A stretch of 64,000 nucleotides of DNA from an uncultured Enterobacterales bacterium. GTDB lineage: Bacteria; Pseudomonadota; Gammaproteobacteria; Enterobacterales; CALYQQ01. The stretch is taken from assembly GCA_945288535.1 (NCBI GenBank), contig CALYQQ010000001.1:62001-126000 (forward strand). The letters run 5' to 3'. Positions 33,881 to 45,347 of this stretch are shown here, in pieces. The notes beneath the pieces are model-generated. The model was not told where the DNA came from. It worked only from the letters and a program-made list of their open reading frames with translations, and searched no databases. The position numbers and the translations under genes were made by a program. How positions within the stretch are numbered: the first letter of the stretch is position 1; the number at the start of each line of letters is the position of its first letter.

Positions 33881-35110
33881 ATGATTTCATCCACAATAAA
33901 AACAGTAAATAAATCACATAAATTAGATAACGTTTGTTATGAAATCCGTGGACCTGCCTTGGCAGAAGCTAAGCGAATGGAAGAGGAAGGGCAAAAGATT
34001 TTAAAATTAAATATTGGTAATCCTGCCCCATTTGGATTTGATGCGCCCGATGAGGTTTTAGTTGACGTTATCCGTAATTTACCTCAATCTCAAGGTTACA
34101 GTGAATCAAAAGGACTTTATTCTGCACGTAAATCAATAATGCAACGTTATCAAGCCATTGGCATGCATGATGTCACTGTAGATGATATCTATATTGGTAA
34201 TGGTGTTTCAGAACTGATTGTGCAGTCAATGCAAGCATTACTAAATACGGATGATGAAGTCTTAGTTCCAGCACCGGACTATCCTTTATGGACAGCAGCT
34301 ATATCGCTTTCTGGCGGTAAAGCTGTACATTATATGTGTGATGAAGGCGCAGATTGGTTTCCTGATTTAGAAGATATTCGTAATAAAATTACCCCCCGAA
34401 CCAAAGCTATTGTTATTATTAATCCCAATAATCCAACGGGTTCAGTGTATAGTAAAGAAATATTATTAGAAATTGCTGAAGTTGCTCGTCAAAATCAACT
34501 TATTATATTCGCTGATGAAATTTATGATCGTATTCTTTACGATGATGCTGTACATCATTCTATTGCTGCGTTAGCCCAAGATATTTTTACTGTAACCTTT
34601 AATGGCTTATCCAAAACCTATCGAATTGCGGGATTTCGTCAAGGCTGGATGGTTCTTAATGGTCCAAAAAAACATGTCAAAGGATATATTGAAGGCCTGG
34701 ATATGCTTGCCTCGATGCGACTTTGTGCTAATGTTCCTATGCAACATGCCATTCAAACAGCATTAGGTGGATATCAAAGCATTAATGAACTAATTAAACC
34801 CGGTGGTAGACTTTATGAACAACGTAATTTTGCCTGGGAGTTAATCAACCAAATACCTGGTGTATCTTGTGTTAAACCAATGGGTGCTCTTTACATGTTT
34901 CCTAAACTTGATATGAAACGGTTCAATATCCATAGTGATCAAAAATTAATCCTTGATTTATTATTACAGGAAAAAGTATTAGTTGTACAAGGTACAGGGT
35001 TTAATTGGCCAACGCCTGATCATATTCGAATAGTGACCTTGCCTCATGAAGATGTATTAGGTTCGGCTATTCAAAAGATCGGACGTTTTCTAGCAAACTA
35101 TCATCAGTAA
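33881..35110 (+). CDS. alaA: Glutamate-pyruvate aminotransferase AlaA
   Basis: PLP-dependent class I aminotransferase that makes alanine from pyruvate and glutamate. The cofactor lysine is K244 in FNGLSKTYR; NPNNPTG and ADEIYDRILYDD hold the cofactor, and GFRQGWM supplies the phosphate-binding arginine. It is 409 aa (405 in E. coli). AAGG precedes the ATG by about ten bases. A terminator hairpin follows. Confidence 0.96.
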   Translation: MISSTIKTVNKSHKLDNVCYEIRGPALAEAKRMEEEGQKILKLNIGNPAPFGFDAPDEVLVDVIRNLPQSQGYSESKGLYSARKSIMQRYQAIGMHDVTVDDIYIGNGVSELIVQSMQALLNTDDEVLVPAPDYPLWTAAISLSGGKAVHYMCDEGADWFPDLEDIRNKITPRTKAIVIINPNNPTGSVYSKEILLEIAEVARQNQLIIFADEIYDRILYDDAVHHSIAALAQDIFTVTFNGLSKTYRIAGFRQGWMVLNGPKKHVKGYIEGLDMLASMRLCANVPMQHAIQTALGGYQSINELIKPGGRLYEQRNFAWELINQIPGVSCVKPMGALYMFPKLDMKRFNIHSDQKLILDLLLQEKVLVVQGTGFNWPTPDHIRIVTLPHEDVLGSAIQKIGRFLANYHQ

Positions 35111-35118
35111 TACTATAT

Positions 35119-35139
35119 AAAGGTAGCTTAGCTGCCTTT
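35119..35139 (+). terminator. Terminator hairpin after alaA
   Basis: AAAGG-T-AGC pairs with GCT-G-CCTTT around a TTA loop, starting eight bases past the alaA stop. The T-run is short (CCTTTATAAG). Confidence 0.7.
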
Positions 35140-35207
35140 ATAAGATTTATATAAATAATGGCTTATAAATTGCCATTATATGGTAATCTAAAAGAATAAG
35201 AGACGCT

Positions 35208-35807
35208 ATGAACCAAAGTCATTTTTTTGCACATCTCTCTCGCCTGAAATTAATTACTCGCTGGCCATTAATGCATAATGTTCGTTCGGAAAATGTGTCA
35301 GAACATAGCCTTCAGGTCGCTTTTATTGCTCATGCGTTGGCTATTATCAAAAATAGACTTTTTTCCGGAAATGTAAATGCTGAACGTATTGCTTTACAGG
35401 CAATGTATCATGATGCTAGTGAAGTTTTAACTGGTGATATACCAACACCAATAAAATACTATAATCCGCAAATCGCAAGTGAATATAAAAAAATTGAAAA
35501 ATGCGCACAACAAAAGTTAGTTGATATGTTACCTGCTGAATTACGCGACGACTTTCGTCCTATTATTGATGACACTTTTTATAATCAGGAAGAGCATCAT
35601 ATTGTTAAACAAGCCGACGTTATCTGTGCTTACCTTAAAAGTCTGGAAGAATTATCTGCAGGCAATCAAGAGTTTAAATTAGCTAAAAAACGTTTAGAAA
35701 AAACATTAAAAGAGCGGCATAGTCCAGAAATGGATTATTTTATGACAGTTTTTGTACCAAGCTTTACACTATCACTGGACGAAATAACGCAAGATACGGA
35801 TCTTTAA
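35208..35807 (+). CDS. yfbR: 5'-Deoxynucleotidase YfbR
   Basis: HD-domain phosphohydrolase that removes phosphate from deoxynucleoside 5'-monophosphates, part of dTMP supply and nucleotide balance. Metal ligands H33 (VSEHS), H68-D69 (YHDASE) and D137 (KQADVICAY) are all in place at the E. coli numbering. It is 199 aa, the E. coli length. AAGAG lies upstream. It sits between alaA and yfbS as in other enterics. Confidence 0.96.
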   Translation: MNQSHFFAHLSRLKLITRWPLMHNVRSENVSEHSLQVAFIAHALAIIKNRLFSGNVNAERIALQAMYHDASEVLTGDIPTPIKYYNPQIASEYKKIEKCAQQKLVDMLPAELRDDFRPIIDDTFYNQEEHHIVKQADVICAYLKSLEELSAGNQEFKLAKKRLEKTLKERHSPEMDYFMTVFVPSFTLSLDEITQDTDL

Positions 35808-36413
35808 AAAACTACCCTATTTTCTTGAATTATTTACGCCAAAGACTGTATTTGTGATGAATTAATTCACTTAAAGCGTCTTGATATAGAAGAAAATAAT
35901 TTATAGCGTTAAGTATTGATGATAATACCTATCGTCTAATGTTAGACTTTCTAATTCCATTATTTTTGTAATAAATCATTTAGTTATACGCTTATTTATT
36001 GTTTTAATAGGTTGTCAATACGGTGATATAAGGCAAGCTAATTTATTGTCCACTTATTAGCCGACATAATCAAGTTGATTCTAGTACTTCTTAATTGAAA
36101 TAAAACACCTATAATACGTTCTTGCTATAATGCATCTGCAAATGAGTTGATGATATCGTTTAAGAGCTAATGTAATAGAATACTTATAGTCGCAATTACA
36201 TCAATAAAGAATAATAAAGGTAGATATTAATTTAAAAACAGTATGTTATCTTTGATTCAAAAGAACCCAGCCAATGCTAACATGCAAAGCTGTTCTATGA
36301 TTTAGAATGATTATTTTATCATCACTATAATTATAGCTAAAATGAAATAAACAGTGATTTCTACAAAATTATAACACTTAATAACCTTAGTTTTTTTAAA
36401 AAATAAATTATAT
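35808..36413. other. 0.6-kb convergent spacer, no gene seen
   Basis: Between the ends of yfbR and yfbS. No open frame with a ribosome site and no clear terminator hairpin was found by eye. Confidence 0.5.
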
Positions 36414-38306
36414 TTAGAATGGAAATAATAAAGGAATAAGAAAAATACAAACTAACATAACCAATAGCGTAAATGGTAAGCCTATTTTAACAAAATCACT
36501 AAAACTGTATCCACCTGGTGCTAATACCATGGTATTTACTGGCGATGACACTGGTGTCATAAATGCTGCTGAGGCTGCCATCGCAACTGTCATGACAAAA
36601 GGATAAGGCGAAACATGCATTTCATTTGCAGCAGTTATCGCAATTGGTGCCATTAATACGGCAGTAGCAGTGTTAGAAATAAATAAGCCAATAATAGCAC
36701 AAAGAATAAATAGGCTAATTAACATAACACGTGGTCCCATATCACCAACTAAAGCAAGAAGACCTTCAACAGCTAAATCAATTCCGCCCGTTTTTTGTAA
36801 TGCTATAGCAAAAGGTAACATACCCACAATTAAAATTAAACTTGGCCAGTGGATTGATTTATAAGCACTTTCCATATTAATGCAACGAAATTTTCCCATT
36901 AACAAACAGCTAATTAAAGCGGCGATAAAATTAGGCACAACTCCTGTAACCATTAAAACAATCATTAATAATAGACATATTAATGCGTGTGGTGCTTGAC
37001 TTATAGCAGGTGCAACATTATCTATTTCAGCAGGTAAAGTTAATACGACAAAATCACGATTGTTACTCTGTAATTGTCGAATTTGTTTCCAATCACCAAT
37101 AACTAATAAAATATCGCCCATTAATAAGGGCTCATCAACTTGTTGTTCTAAAATAGGCTCACCGTTACGGCGGATCCCAACCACATTTAGATTGTACTTT
37201 GAACGGAACATAATTTGGCGAAGCGATTTACCAATTAATTCTGATTCAGGGATCAAGGATACTTCTGCCATACCAACTTCCCTGGCTTGTTCTGAAAAAT
37301 ATTCGCCACGTAAAATCATAGGTTCTAGCATTTCGTCAGTACAAAATCTCCGTAAATCTGCATCTGGATTTGTCATATCAACCAATAATACGTCATGAAC
37401 TTGCAATTCCGTATTACCGAATGCACTTACCATAACTCGACGAAAACGGCGCCAACGCTCAATACCAATAACATAAGCGCCATAACGGGCTCTTAATTTA
37501 AGCTCATCAAGGGTTTTACCTATTAATGGTGAATTTGGTCGAACAGCAACACGTCTAGCTTTCCCAGCGAGTTTATAATCTCTAATTAAATCACGCATGG
37601 TACGTCGCGTCTTATTTTCTGCTTTAGTATGGGTCTCTGTACTTACCAATGCGTTGCGGATCAGTAACATATATCCAATACCCATGATTAAGACTACAAA
37701 TCCTATTGGTGTTACACTAAAAAAGCTAAATCCTTTTATACCTTCTCTGACTAATTCACTATTAACGACAAGATTAGGTGGTGTTGCAACTAATGTCATC
37801 ATACCACTAATTAAACCAGCAAAACTTAATGGCATCATTAACCGGCCCGTGGATATTTCCATTCTTGAACAAACAGTTATCACGACTGGAATAAAAATAG
37901 CAACAACACCTGTCGAGCTCATCACAGAACCTAAGCCAGCCACAGCAAGCATAAGGTAAATTAACATTTTAAATTCACTGTTACCTGCTACACGCACTAA
38001 ATAATCACCTACTTGATAAGCTATACCCGTCCTGACTAAACCCTCACCAATTACAAATAAAGTAGCAATTAAAAGTACATTAGGATCACTAAATCCACTA
38101 GTCGCTTCTTGCACAGTTAAAGTCTTACTTACGACAAAAGAAACAATAATAAGAAGTGCAACAACATCCATCCTAATTTTATTCGTCGTAAATAAAATAA
38201 TAGCGATAAATAGCAACGTTAATACCCAAATAAGACTAAAGTTAATATTTTCTGATAATGTAAAAATGGTTGTCATCCACTTGGGTAACTCAGAAATAAT
38301 ATCCAC
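36414..38306 (-). CDS. yfbS: SLC13/DASS-family transporter with two RCK_C domains
   Basis: Predicted inner-membrane anion/sodium symporter of the ArsB-NhaD superfamily. The arrangement is hydrophobic helices at residues 20-215, two TrkA-C (RCK_C) ligand-binding domains at about 254-315 and 341-411 (each with an I-G-K-[ST]-L signature), then a second helical half with [13 protein letters not shown] and [11 protein letters not shown], a substrate-binding hairpin typical of the superfamily. GTG 38306 follows GAGG at eight bases. It is 630 aa against 610 in E. coli. The substrate is unknown. The neighbours are the standard enteric ones, except that yfbT is missing. Confidence 0.92.
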   Translation of the reverse strand: MDIISELPKWMTTIFTLSENINFSLIWVLTLLFIAIILFTTNKIRMDVVALLIIVSFVVSKTLTVQEATSGFSDPNVLLIATLFVIGEGLVRTGIAYQVGDYLVRVAGNSEFKMLIYLMLAVAGLGSVMSSTGVVAIFIPVVITVCSRMEISTGRLMMPLSFAGLISGMMTLVATPPNLVVNSELVREGIKGFSFFSVTPIGFVVLIMGIGYMLLIRNALVSTETHTKAENKTRRTMRDLIRDYKLAGKARRVAVRPNSPLIGKTLDELKLRARYGAYVIGIERWRRFRRVMVSAFGNTELQVHDVLLVDMTNPDADLRRFCTDEMLEPMILRGEYFSEQAREVGMAEVSLIPESELIGKSLRQIMFRSKYNLNVVGIRRNGEPILEQQVDEPLLMGDILLVIGDWKQIRQLQSNNRDFVVLTLPAEIDNVAPAISQAPHALICLLLMIVLMVTGVVPNFIAALISCLLMGKFRCINMESAYKSIHWPSLILIVGMLPFAIALQKTGGIDLAVEGLLALVGDMGPRVMLISLFILCAIIGLFISNTATAVLMAPIAITAANEMHVSPYPFVMTVAMAASAAFMTPVSSPVNTMVLAPGGYSFSDFVKIGLPFTLLVMLVCIFLIPLLFPF

Positions 38307-39155
38307 TTACTTATCCTCATTAATTCTATTCTAATTAATGTATTACTATTTGCTAATGACAATATTATCTCATTGATAAACATCAAATTATTAATAACAA
38401 TAATAGATAATATTTAATATAGATAGTTTGTTATAATTAGCTAACGTCAAAATATATTAATAACTTCACTTATCCTATAACTATTATTTATATCAATAAG
38501 TTAATTTAATCTTACTTAATAGGCGTAATATTCTATTTTACTATATTACCATAATCTCCTGTTCTATATAATCGAAATAGCCAGATTATATATATCTATT
38601 TTTATATAATATCTTTAAAATGTTAAGAAACTATTATTTAATTCATTAAGTATAATTAATTAACAAGTATATTGTTTATCTTGAACAAATAAATGAAGGA
38701 GTTATAACGAATGGATGCCATTACCGCAACACTGAATAGTATAGATTCTTATATATAATGCAATTAAGTTATATTATTTTTATTAATGATTACTCTAATT
38801 TATATATTACTATTTCCCTTTTCATGTATAAGAGTAAATCAATATTAGGTATATTTTTTATATATAAAATCGCATTAGTTAATACTATTAAATATGAATC
38901 ACATGGCTTTTATTTAGCAATAATTAGTTCAGCTATGTACATTAAATAAATAGTGTATAGAGTACAATTGATCATTTATTACTAAGCAACGCTTTATCAG
39001 ATGAATAATCAATAATTAAAAGCTACTTTATTCTATAAAAACAATAAAACTGATATTACTAAAGTTAACAAGTAACCTTTCTCTATAGTCAGATTACTCG
39101 TTCCTATAATGATCATTTAATTGACAAATTTATTACTAAAATAGCACGACTGCTA
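38307..39155. other. 0.85-kb spacer between yfbS and yfbU
   Basis: Very AT-rich. E. coli has the sugar phosphatase gene yfbT here; nothing of it is visible. The only element of note is a 15-codon open frame with a strong ribosome site (listed separately). The 63-codon frame at 38758-38949 has no ribosome site and a low-complexity product. Confidence 0.55.
38711..38758 (+). other. 15-codon ORF with strong ribosome site: leader peptide or gene remnant
   Basis: AAGGAG at 38696-38701 is spaced nine bases from an ATG; the frame encodes MDAITATLNSIDSYI and stops. The codons are not the A/T low-complexity type of the surrounding spacer. The peptide looks like the first residues of an alanine/sodium symporter-type membrane protein, so it may be the stump of a deleted gene. 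It could also be a leader peptide or chance. No continuation is recognisable in the next 400 bases. Confidence 0.35.
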
Positions 39156-39662
39156 TCAAGCATTTAATACTTGAACAATTTCAACGGCACATAAATGATA
39201 CTGACGCGGGCAAGATTGCCAAATGGCTAGCATTCTTTGATATTTATCCCACATCGGCGTTTGTGAATTAAAGCCGTGGGAACCAGAATCAAAATGCGTA
39301 TAACGCCCTTCTATATTGACTAAAAATCTTACATAACTCAAATAACGAGACTCTGTAGCTGCATCAAAACCTAAAAAATTAAGACGACGTTCATCAATAG
39401 TAGCTTTATCTTTTAAATTATCACGTAAATTATCATTTGATATTTGTAAAGCATGATACATTTCCATGATATTAATAATAGTACGGCAAGTATCTTCTGA
39501 CAGTTCAGTAAAATCACGTTCAAGCTCATTCATTTGCAAACCAAATCCACGTTCAATAATGGTTTGATAACGACGATAACGTTCGGCATTATCTGGATCT
39601 AAAAGTGTCATTATTTTATATTGGTTTGATAGAATCAAACGTTGAACATTGCTTATTTCCAT
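39156..39662 (-). CDS. yfbU: YfbU family protein
   Basis: Conserved cytoplasmic protein of unknown biochemical role, 168 aa (164 in E. coli), with near-identical blocks [34 protein letters not shown] and the C-terminal [21 protein letters not shown] lies eight bases before the ATG. It keeps its usual place beside yfbV and ackA. The sequence adds no functional clue. Confidence 0.94.
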   Translation of the reverse strand: MEISNVQRLILSNQYKIMTLLDPDNAERYRRYQTIIERGFGLQMNELERDFTELSEDTCRTIINIMEMYHALQISNDNLRDNLKDKATIDERRLNFLGFDAATESRYLSYVRFLVNIEGRYTHFDSGSHGFNSQTPMWDKYQRMLAIWQSCPRQYHLCAVEIVQVLNA

Positions 39663-39838
39663 ACTTCAAATCCCCCAATAATTAATACAATCTTCAAGTT
39701 AACTGACGACACATATCTCGTTGTTGATTTACTTGCCCACCATGACGCTATTCATATTGATAGTGATAATAGTTTATGTAAATACAGAATAGTAGACGTA
39801 TATTTTGTCATCATCTACTCAGCTAATACATCAAAAAA

Positions 39839-40291
39839 TTAAATTTCATCCAAAAATGTTTTATCAAGATGCTCAAATGCACGACGTAATACATTTGCTA
39901 AATCTTGATATGTTGCAGGTGGCTCAATTTGTAACGAGTGTCTACCTGCCTCTGCCAATTTTTTATTTAATTTATCAAGCCAAGCTAATAATGGCAAAGA
40001 AAGAAGCGTTCTCGAACGACGACCTAACCAAAATAGGCCTTGCATAGGTAAACTACAAGCAAAGCATGCAGTTGCAATAGCAATCGCTATGTTTCCTCCT
40101 AATGCGATTTGCCAGCATAAAGTAAATGCAGCAATAGGCGGCATAAAGCGAATAGCAAATTGTGTTATATAAATCACTCTATTTTCAGGAAAAATTAGGG
40201 TTAACTGCTTTTTTTGTGGCCAACTTTTCATATAACGATAACCTAATGAAAACATTTTATACCATGATGTTGGTTTTATTTGGAAAGACAT
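39839..40291 (-). CDS. yfbV: YfbV, UPF0208 membrane protein
   Basis: Small inner-membrane protein with hydrophobic helices around residues 45-90 (RFMPPIAAFTLCWQIALGG and ATACFACSLPMQGLFWLGRR) and the conserved C-terminal end RAFEHLDKTFLDEI. In E. coli it is linked to insulation of the Ter macrodomain. An in-frame GTG at 40300 is possible; ATG 40291 gives 150 aa and an MS-type start like E. coli (151 aa). It is divergent from ackA. Confidence 0.9.
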   Translation of the reverse strand: MSFQIKPTSWYKMFSLGYRYMKSWPQKKQLTLIFPENRVIYITQFAIRFMPPIAAFTLCWQIALGGNIAIAIATACFACSLPMQGLFWLGRRSRTLLSLPLLAWLDKLNKKLAEAGRHSLQIEPPATYQDLANVLRRAFEHLDKTFLDEI

Positions 40292-40660
40292 CTGCTTCAC
40301 TCTTTTAAAAAAAAGTTATAAAATTTAAAAAAATTTGGTAGTACAATTTCATTAACAAATTTATAAAATTTTTAGCATTTATAGTTTGAGCATCTACTAA
40401 ATTTAGTTATAGTTGTATAATAACTGCACGTATTTAGATTTAGGTATATACATTGTCATTTAATAGTAGATAATACTTACTATCTAACTAATAATACAAA
40501 CCTACAGGCTATCTATTGCGTAGAGTGTAACCAATTGTTAACGAAATTAATACAATTTCAACTAAGTATAATGGTTATCATAAATTACACCCTTAATTTA
40601 CGCTATCCTTAACCTGTAACCATTTCTCACTTATATATGTTTAACAAATAGGTACAATTC
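40292..40660. other. Divergent promoter region of yfbV and ackA
   Basis: About 370 bases without a gene. It must contain the ackA-pta promoters (rightward) and the yfbV promoter (leftward). No single promoter could be fixed with confidence by eye. Confidence 0.5.
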
Positions 40661-41863
40661 ATGTCGAGTAATCTTGTTTTGGTTCTTAATTGCGGTAGCT
40701 CATCACTTAAATTTGCAATTATTGACTCTATAAATGGTGAAGAACATTTATCAGGTTTAGCTGAGTGCTTTCACTTACCTGAAGCCCGTATCAAATGGAA
40801 ACTTGACGGTAAAAAATTAGAAGCGGAACTCGGTGCAGGTGCAGCACACAGCCAAGCACTTCAATTTATTGTTAATACTATTCTAGCAAGTAAACCCGAA
40901 CTGTCTGCAAATATTACTGCAATTGGCCATCGTATTGTGCATGGTGGTGAGAAATATACACATTCTGTTGTCATTGATGACTCTGTTTTACAAGGCATTC
41001 AAGAATCAGCAGCCTTTGCCCCTTTACATAATCCAGCTCATTTGATCGGTATTCGTGAAGCATTTGCCTCTTTCCCTCATCTAAAAAATAAGAATGTTGC
41101 TGTATTTGATACGGCATTTCATCAAACAATGCCTCAAGAAGCCTACCTTTATGCCCTACCGTATAATATGTATACGGAACATGGTATTCGTCGTTATGGT
41201 GCACACGGTACTAGCCACTATTATGTTAGTCAGCAAGCAGCAAAAATGTTAAATAAACCTATTGATGAATTAAATGTTATTACATGCCACTTAGGTAATG
41301 GCGCATCAATTACTGCTGTACGTAATGGAAAATCTGTTGAAACATCAATGGGACTAACACCATTAGAAGGTTTAGTTATGGGAACTCGTAGTGGTGATAT
41401 TGATCCTGCTATCATGTTCTTCATGCACGATACACTTTCAATGAGTGTAGAAGAAATCAATAATGTATTAAATAAAAAATCTGGTTTGCTCGGTCTGACC
41501 GAAGTAACGAGTGATTGCCGTTATGTTGAAGATAATTACGATACAAAAGAAGATGCTAAACGTGCTATGGATATTTTCTGTCATCGCCTAGCTAAATACA
41601 TCAGCGCTTATACTTCTGTAATGGATGGACGTCTTGATGCCATTGTATTTACGGGTGGCATTGGTGAAAATGCGGCCTTAGTTAGAAAATTAACTGGCGA
41701 ACGTTTAGCGTTACTTAATATTCAGATTGATGATGAGCGTAATCTTGCAGCTCGTTTTGGCAACGCAGGTAATATATCAAAAGAGGGTTGTATTCCTGCA
41801 TTGGTAATTCCAACAAATGAAGAATTAGTTATCGCTCAGGATGCAGCACGTTTAACTGCATAA
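40661..41863 (+). CDS. ackA: Acetate kinase
   Basis: Converts acetyl phosphate and ADP to acetate and ATP. ASKHA-fold kinase, 400 aa as in E. coli. Visible blocks are [11 protein letters not shown] (phosphate 1), [68 protein letters not shown] and [13 protein letters not shown] (adenosine site). It is followed after a 15-bp hairpin by pta, which makes the acetyl phosphate. Confidence 0.98.
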   Translation: MSSNLVLVLNCGSSSLKFAIIDSINGEEHLSGLAECFHLPEARIKWKLDGKKLEAELGAGAAHSQALQFIVNTILASKPELSANITAIGHRIVHGGEKYTHSVVIDDSVLQGIQESAAFAPLHNPAHLIGIREAFASFPHLKNKNVAVFDTAFHQTMPQEAYLYALPYNMYTEHGIRRYGAHGTSHYYVSQQAAKMLNKPIDELNVITCHLGNGASITAVRNGKSVETSMGLTPLEGLVMGTRSGDIDPAIMFFMHDTLSMSVEEINNVLNKKSGLLGLTEVTSDCRYVEDNYDTKEDAKRAMDIFCHRLAKYISAYTSVMDGRLDAIVFTGGIGENAALVRKLTGERLALLNIQIDDERNLAARFGNAGNISKEGCIPALVIPTNEELVIAQDAARLTA

Positions 41864-41870
41864 CTATTTT

Positions 41871-41903
41871 CTCTATTGCCCATGCTAAGCATGGGCAATA
41901 GAG
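41871..41903 (+). promoter_or_regulatory. 15-bp perfect hairpin between ackA and pta
   Basis: CTCTATTGCCCATGC pairs perfectly with GCATGGGCAATAGAG around a TAA loop, seven bases after the ackA stop and 30 before the pta start. No T-run follows, so it is a poor terminator. It could stabilise the ackA end of the message, act as a processing site or lower pta expression. It is unusually GC-rich for this genome's spacers. Confidence 0.85.
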
Positions 41904-41933
41904 GTTACAGACTAATAATAAAGAGGTTTTATC

Positions 41934-44078
41934 GTGTCTCGTACTATTATGCTAATCCCTACCGGTGCGAATGTAGGACTTACCAGCGTAAGTTTAGGTG
42001 TCATCCGCGCAATGGAACGCCAAGGTGTTCGTCTTAGTGTTTTAAAACCTATCAGTCAATCACGAGTAGGAAATCAACAGGATCAAACAACGTCAATTAT
42101 TCAAGCACAAAGTAAAATTGCTGTGGCTTCACCTTTAGATAGTCAACATGTGCAAAACTTGATAAGTGCTAATCAAGAAGATGTACTTCTTGAAGAGATC
42201 GTCGCACGCTATGAAAAAATTGCCGAAAATGTCGATGTTGTTTTAGTCGAAGGAATTATACCTACTTCTCAACATCAATACGCATCAAAATTAAATGCCG
42301 AAATTGCAAAAGCATTAGACGCAGAAATTGTTTTAGTTATGTCACAAAATCATGAAAATAATGAACAACTAAATAAGCGTATTGAATTAGTCAGAGCAAG
42401 TTTAGGTGGAGTCAAAAATGATACGATCACTGGCGTGATTATTAATAAAATTAATGCACCAGACGGTGAGCAAGCGCAATCGCATCCAGATCTGTCTGAA
42501 CTTTACTATACGCCATCACAACCGTCCTCTATACAAGAAAATACCTCACCAAGCTCGTTTATCACTAATAGTTCTTTACCTATTTTAGGTGGCATCCCTT
42601 GGAATATCGAATTGATAGCAAGTCGAGCTATTGATATAGCAACACACCTTAATGCCGAAATTATCAATGAAGGTGAAATTAAAACTCGCCGTATTCGTTC
42701 AATTTCATTTTGTGCACGTAGCATACCAAATATGTTAAATCATTTCCGCCCAGGTGCTCTTTTAGTAACATCAGCTGATCGGCCTGACGTTGTGATCGCT
42801 GCCTGTCTGGCCGCTATGAATGGTGTTGAACTTGGTGCATTGCTATTAACAGGTGGTTATGAAATCGATAGTCATGTTCAAGCACTTTGTGAACGTGCTT
42901 TTGCAACGGGTTTACCTGTATTGAAAATAAATAGTAATACCTGGCAAACAGCATTACAACTGCAAAATTTTAATATCGAAGTGCCAGCTGATGATCAAGA
43001 ACGCATAGCAAAAATGCAAGATTTTGTTGCCGGTTTTATTGACACTAAATGGATTGAATCCTTATCTGCCAATATTGGTCGGGCTCGCCGCCTTTCTCCA
43101 CCAGCATTCCGTTATCAATTAACTGAACTTGCACGTCAGGCGCATAAACGTATTGTGTTACCTGAAGGTGATGAACCTCGTACAATAAAAGCAGCCGCTA
43201 TTTGTGCTGAACGTGGCATTGCTGAATGTATTTTATTAGCAGATCCTGAAGAAGTAAAACGCGTTGCCGCTGCACAAGATGTCACTTTGGGTAATGGTAT
43301 TCAGATTATTAACCCAGCGGATGTTCGCGAACAGTATGTTGCTCGTTTAGTTGAATTACGTAAAAGTAAAGGCTTAACGGAAATTGCAGCACGTGAACAG
43401 TTGGAAGACAACGTTGTGCTTGGTACGATGATGTTAGAAGCCGATGCCGTTGATGGTTTAGTTTCTGGTGCCGTTCATACAACAGCAAATACAATTCGTC
43501 CACCATTACAAATTATCAAGACAGCACCAGGAAGTTCATTAGTTTCTTCTGTCTTTTTTATGCTATTACCAGATCAAGTCCTCGTTTATGGTGATTGTGC
43601 AATTAATCCTGATCCAACTGCTGAACAATTAGCCGAAATCGCGATTCAATCAGCCGATTCAGCTATTGCATTTGGTATTCAACCTAAAGTTGCAATGATT
43701 TCTTATTCTACAGGAAATTCAGGCAGTGGCAGTGATGTTGAAAAAGTACGTGAAGCTACCCGAATTGCTAAAGAAAAACGACCGGATTTACTACTTGATG
43801 GTCCTCTACAATATGATGCAGCTGTAATGGCTGATGTTGCTAAATCAAAAGCGCCAAATTCACCTGTCGCAGGACACGCTAATGTGTTTATTTTCCCTGA
43901 CTTAAATACAGGTAACACAACTTATAAAGCCGTTCAGCGATCGGCTGATTTGGTTTCTATTGGTCCAATGTTACAAGGTATGCGTAAGCCTGTTAATGAT
44001 TTGTCACGTGGCGCATTAGTTGATGACATCGTTTATACGATAGCATTAACGGCAATTCAAGCTAAACAAAATGACTAA
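41934..44078 (+). CDS. pta: Phosphate acetyltransferase
   Basis: Interconverts acetyl-CoA and acetyl phosphate. It is the long enteric form, 714 aa: N-terminal BioD-like P-loop domain ([17 protein letters not shown]), a middle DRTGG domain near 225-340, and the catalytic C-terminal PTA_PTB domain with [42 protein letters not shown] and [17 protein letters not shown]. The GTG start at 41934 has AAGAGG seven bases ahead and matches the GTG start of E. coli pta. Confidence 0.98.
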   Translation: MSRTIMLIPTGANVGLTSVSLGVIRAMERQGVRLSVLKPISQSRVGNQQDQTTSIIQAQSKIAVASPLDSQHVQNLISANQEDVLLEEIVARYEKIAENVDVVLVEGIIPTSQHQYASKLNAEIAKALDAEIVLVMSQNHENNEQLNKRIELVRASLGGVKNDTITGVIINKINAPDGEQAQSHPDLSELYYTPSQPSSIQENTSPSSFITNSSLPILGGIPWNIELIASRAIDIATHLNAEIINEGEIKTRRIRSISFCARSIPNMLNHFRPGALLVTSADRPDVVIAACLAAMNGVELGALLLTGGYEIDSHVQALCERAFATGLPVLKINSNTWQTALQLQNFNIEVPADDQERIAKMQDFVAGFIDTKWIESLSANIGRARRLSPPAFRYQLTELARQAHKRIVLPEGDEPRTIKAAAICAERGIAECILLADPEEVKRVAAAQDVTLGNGIQIINPADVREQYVARLVELRKSKGLTEIAAREQLEDNVVLGTMMLEADAVDGLVSGAVHTTANTIRPPLQIIKTAPGSSLVSSVFFMLLPDQVLVYGDCAINPDPTAEQLAEIAIQSADSAIAFGIQPKVAMISYSTGNSGSGSDVEKVREATRIAKEKRPDLLLDGPLQYDAAVMADVAKSKAPNSPVAGHANVFIFPDLNTGNTTYKAVQRSADLVSIGPMLQGMRKPVNDLSRGALVDDIVYTIALTAIQAKQND

Positions 44079-44129
44079 TAAAATAGACTTAATTAATCAT
44101 TCACGATAATAATTAAGTTAACCTAAAAT

Positions 44130-44164
44130 AAAAACCGTAATTAAAACGATTAATTACGGTTTTT
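44130..44164. terminator. Bidirectional terminator between pta and aroG
   Basis: A 15-bp perfect stem, AAAAACCGTAATTAA with TTAATTACGGTTTTT, around an AACGA loop. The ends supply five Ts in each direction, so it can terminate both pta and the convergent aroG. It lies at the synteny junction described in the findings. Confidence 0.9.
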
Positions 44165-44282
44165 ATTACAATATAACGCTCAAATAATAATTATTGCGAA
44201 TCGACTAGCATATTCAGAAAAAAGTCAAAACACTTACTTTTGTTAATACTGAAGATCAAATACACAACATATTAAAATAGCT

Positions 44283-45347
44283 TTAACGCTTTAATAAAAT
44301 ACGCCGTTGTTTTACTGCTTCCGCCATCTGTGCTAAAAGAACTTCTGTATCTTGCCAACCAATACATGCATCAGTAATACTTTGCCCATAAGTTAACGAT
44401 TTATTTGGTTGTAAGCTCTGCGCTCCCTCAATCAGATGGCTTTCCACCATAATCCCCATTATTGCTTGCTCACCACTACTGATTTGCTCAGCAACATTTG
44501 TAGCAACATCTAATTGTCTTTTAAACTGTTTACAACTGTTTGCATGGCTAAAATCAATCATAATATTTGGTCGAAGATTGGCTTGTTCCAACTGAAGTTT
44601 AATATCTGCTACATGCTGCGCACTATAATTAGGTTCTTTCCCACCACGTAAAATAATATGGCAATCTTGATTTCCCATTGTACTTACGATCGCTGAATGA
44701 CCATATTTGGTTACCGATAAAAATGAATGTTTAGCACTAGCTGCGTTAATAGCGTCAATCGCAATCTTTATTGTTCCATCTGTTCCATTTTTGAATCCAA
44801 CTGGGCAAGATAAACCTGAAGCAAGCTCACGATGAACCTGTGATTCAGTGGTTCTAGCGCCAATTGCTCCCCAACTCATCAAATCTGCAATATATTGTGG
44901 TGAAATCATATCGAGAAATTCAGTGGCGGCCGGCATCCCCATTTCATTAATATTTATAAGTAAATTGCGACCAATCCGTAAACCATCATTGATTGAAAAA
45001 CTATTATTTAAATAAGGATCATTGATAAGTCCTTTCCAACCAACAGTTGTTCGCGGTTTTTCAAAATAGACGCGCATAATAATTTCTAATTCATTATGGT
45101 AGCGACAACGCATGGTCGATAATCGTTTTGCATAATCTAATGCAGCCTGCGTATCATGAATTGAACAAGGACCAATAATCACCAATAATCTATCGTCTTG
45201 GCCATATAAAATATCATGAATTGCCTTTCTTGAATTTGCGACTGTTGCAGCTATCTTATCAGTCGCTGGAAACTTTTCAAGCAACGCTATGGGTGGCAAT
45301 AATTCTTTAATTTCTGATATTCGCATGTCATCATTCTTATAAGCCAT
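44283..45347 (-). CDS. aroG: DAHP synthase, AroG type
   Basis: First step of the shikimate pathway: phosphoenolpyruvate plus erythrose 4-phosphate. Class I enzyme of 354 aa (350 in E. coli). Blocks are IIGPCSIHD, MRVYFEKPRTTVGWKGLIND (substrate binding), GARTTESQVHRELASGLSCP, GFKNGTDGT, ILRGGKEPNYS and MIDFSHANS. The N-terminus MAYKNDDMRISEIKELLPP resembles the Phe-sensitive AroG isoenzyme more than AroF or AroH; that choice is inferred from similarity and from its position near tol-pal, where E. coli aroG lies. Confidence 0.93.
   Translation of the reverse strand: MAYKNDDMRISEIKELLPPIALLEKFPATDKIAATVANSRKAIHDILYGQDDRLLVIIGPCSIHDTQAALDYAKRLSTMRCRYHNELEIIMRVYFEKPRTTVGWKGLINDPYLNNSFSINDGLRIGRNLLININEMGMPAATEFLDMISPQYIADLMSWGAIGARTTESQVHRELASGLSCPVGFKNGTDGTIKIAIDAINAASAKHSFLSVTKYGHSAIVSTMGNQDCHIILRGGKEPNYSAQHVADIKLQLEQANLRPNIMIDFSHANSCKQFKRQLDVATNVAEQISSGEQAIMGIMVESHLIEGAQSLQPNKSLTYGQSITDACIGWQDTEVLLAQMAEAVKQRRILLKR

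Noticed and set aside
38758-38949. 63-codon plus-strand frame near yfbS
   Set aside because: No ribosome site and low-complexity translation. It begins within the stop of the more convincing 15-codon ORF.
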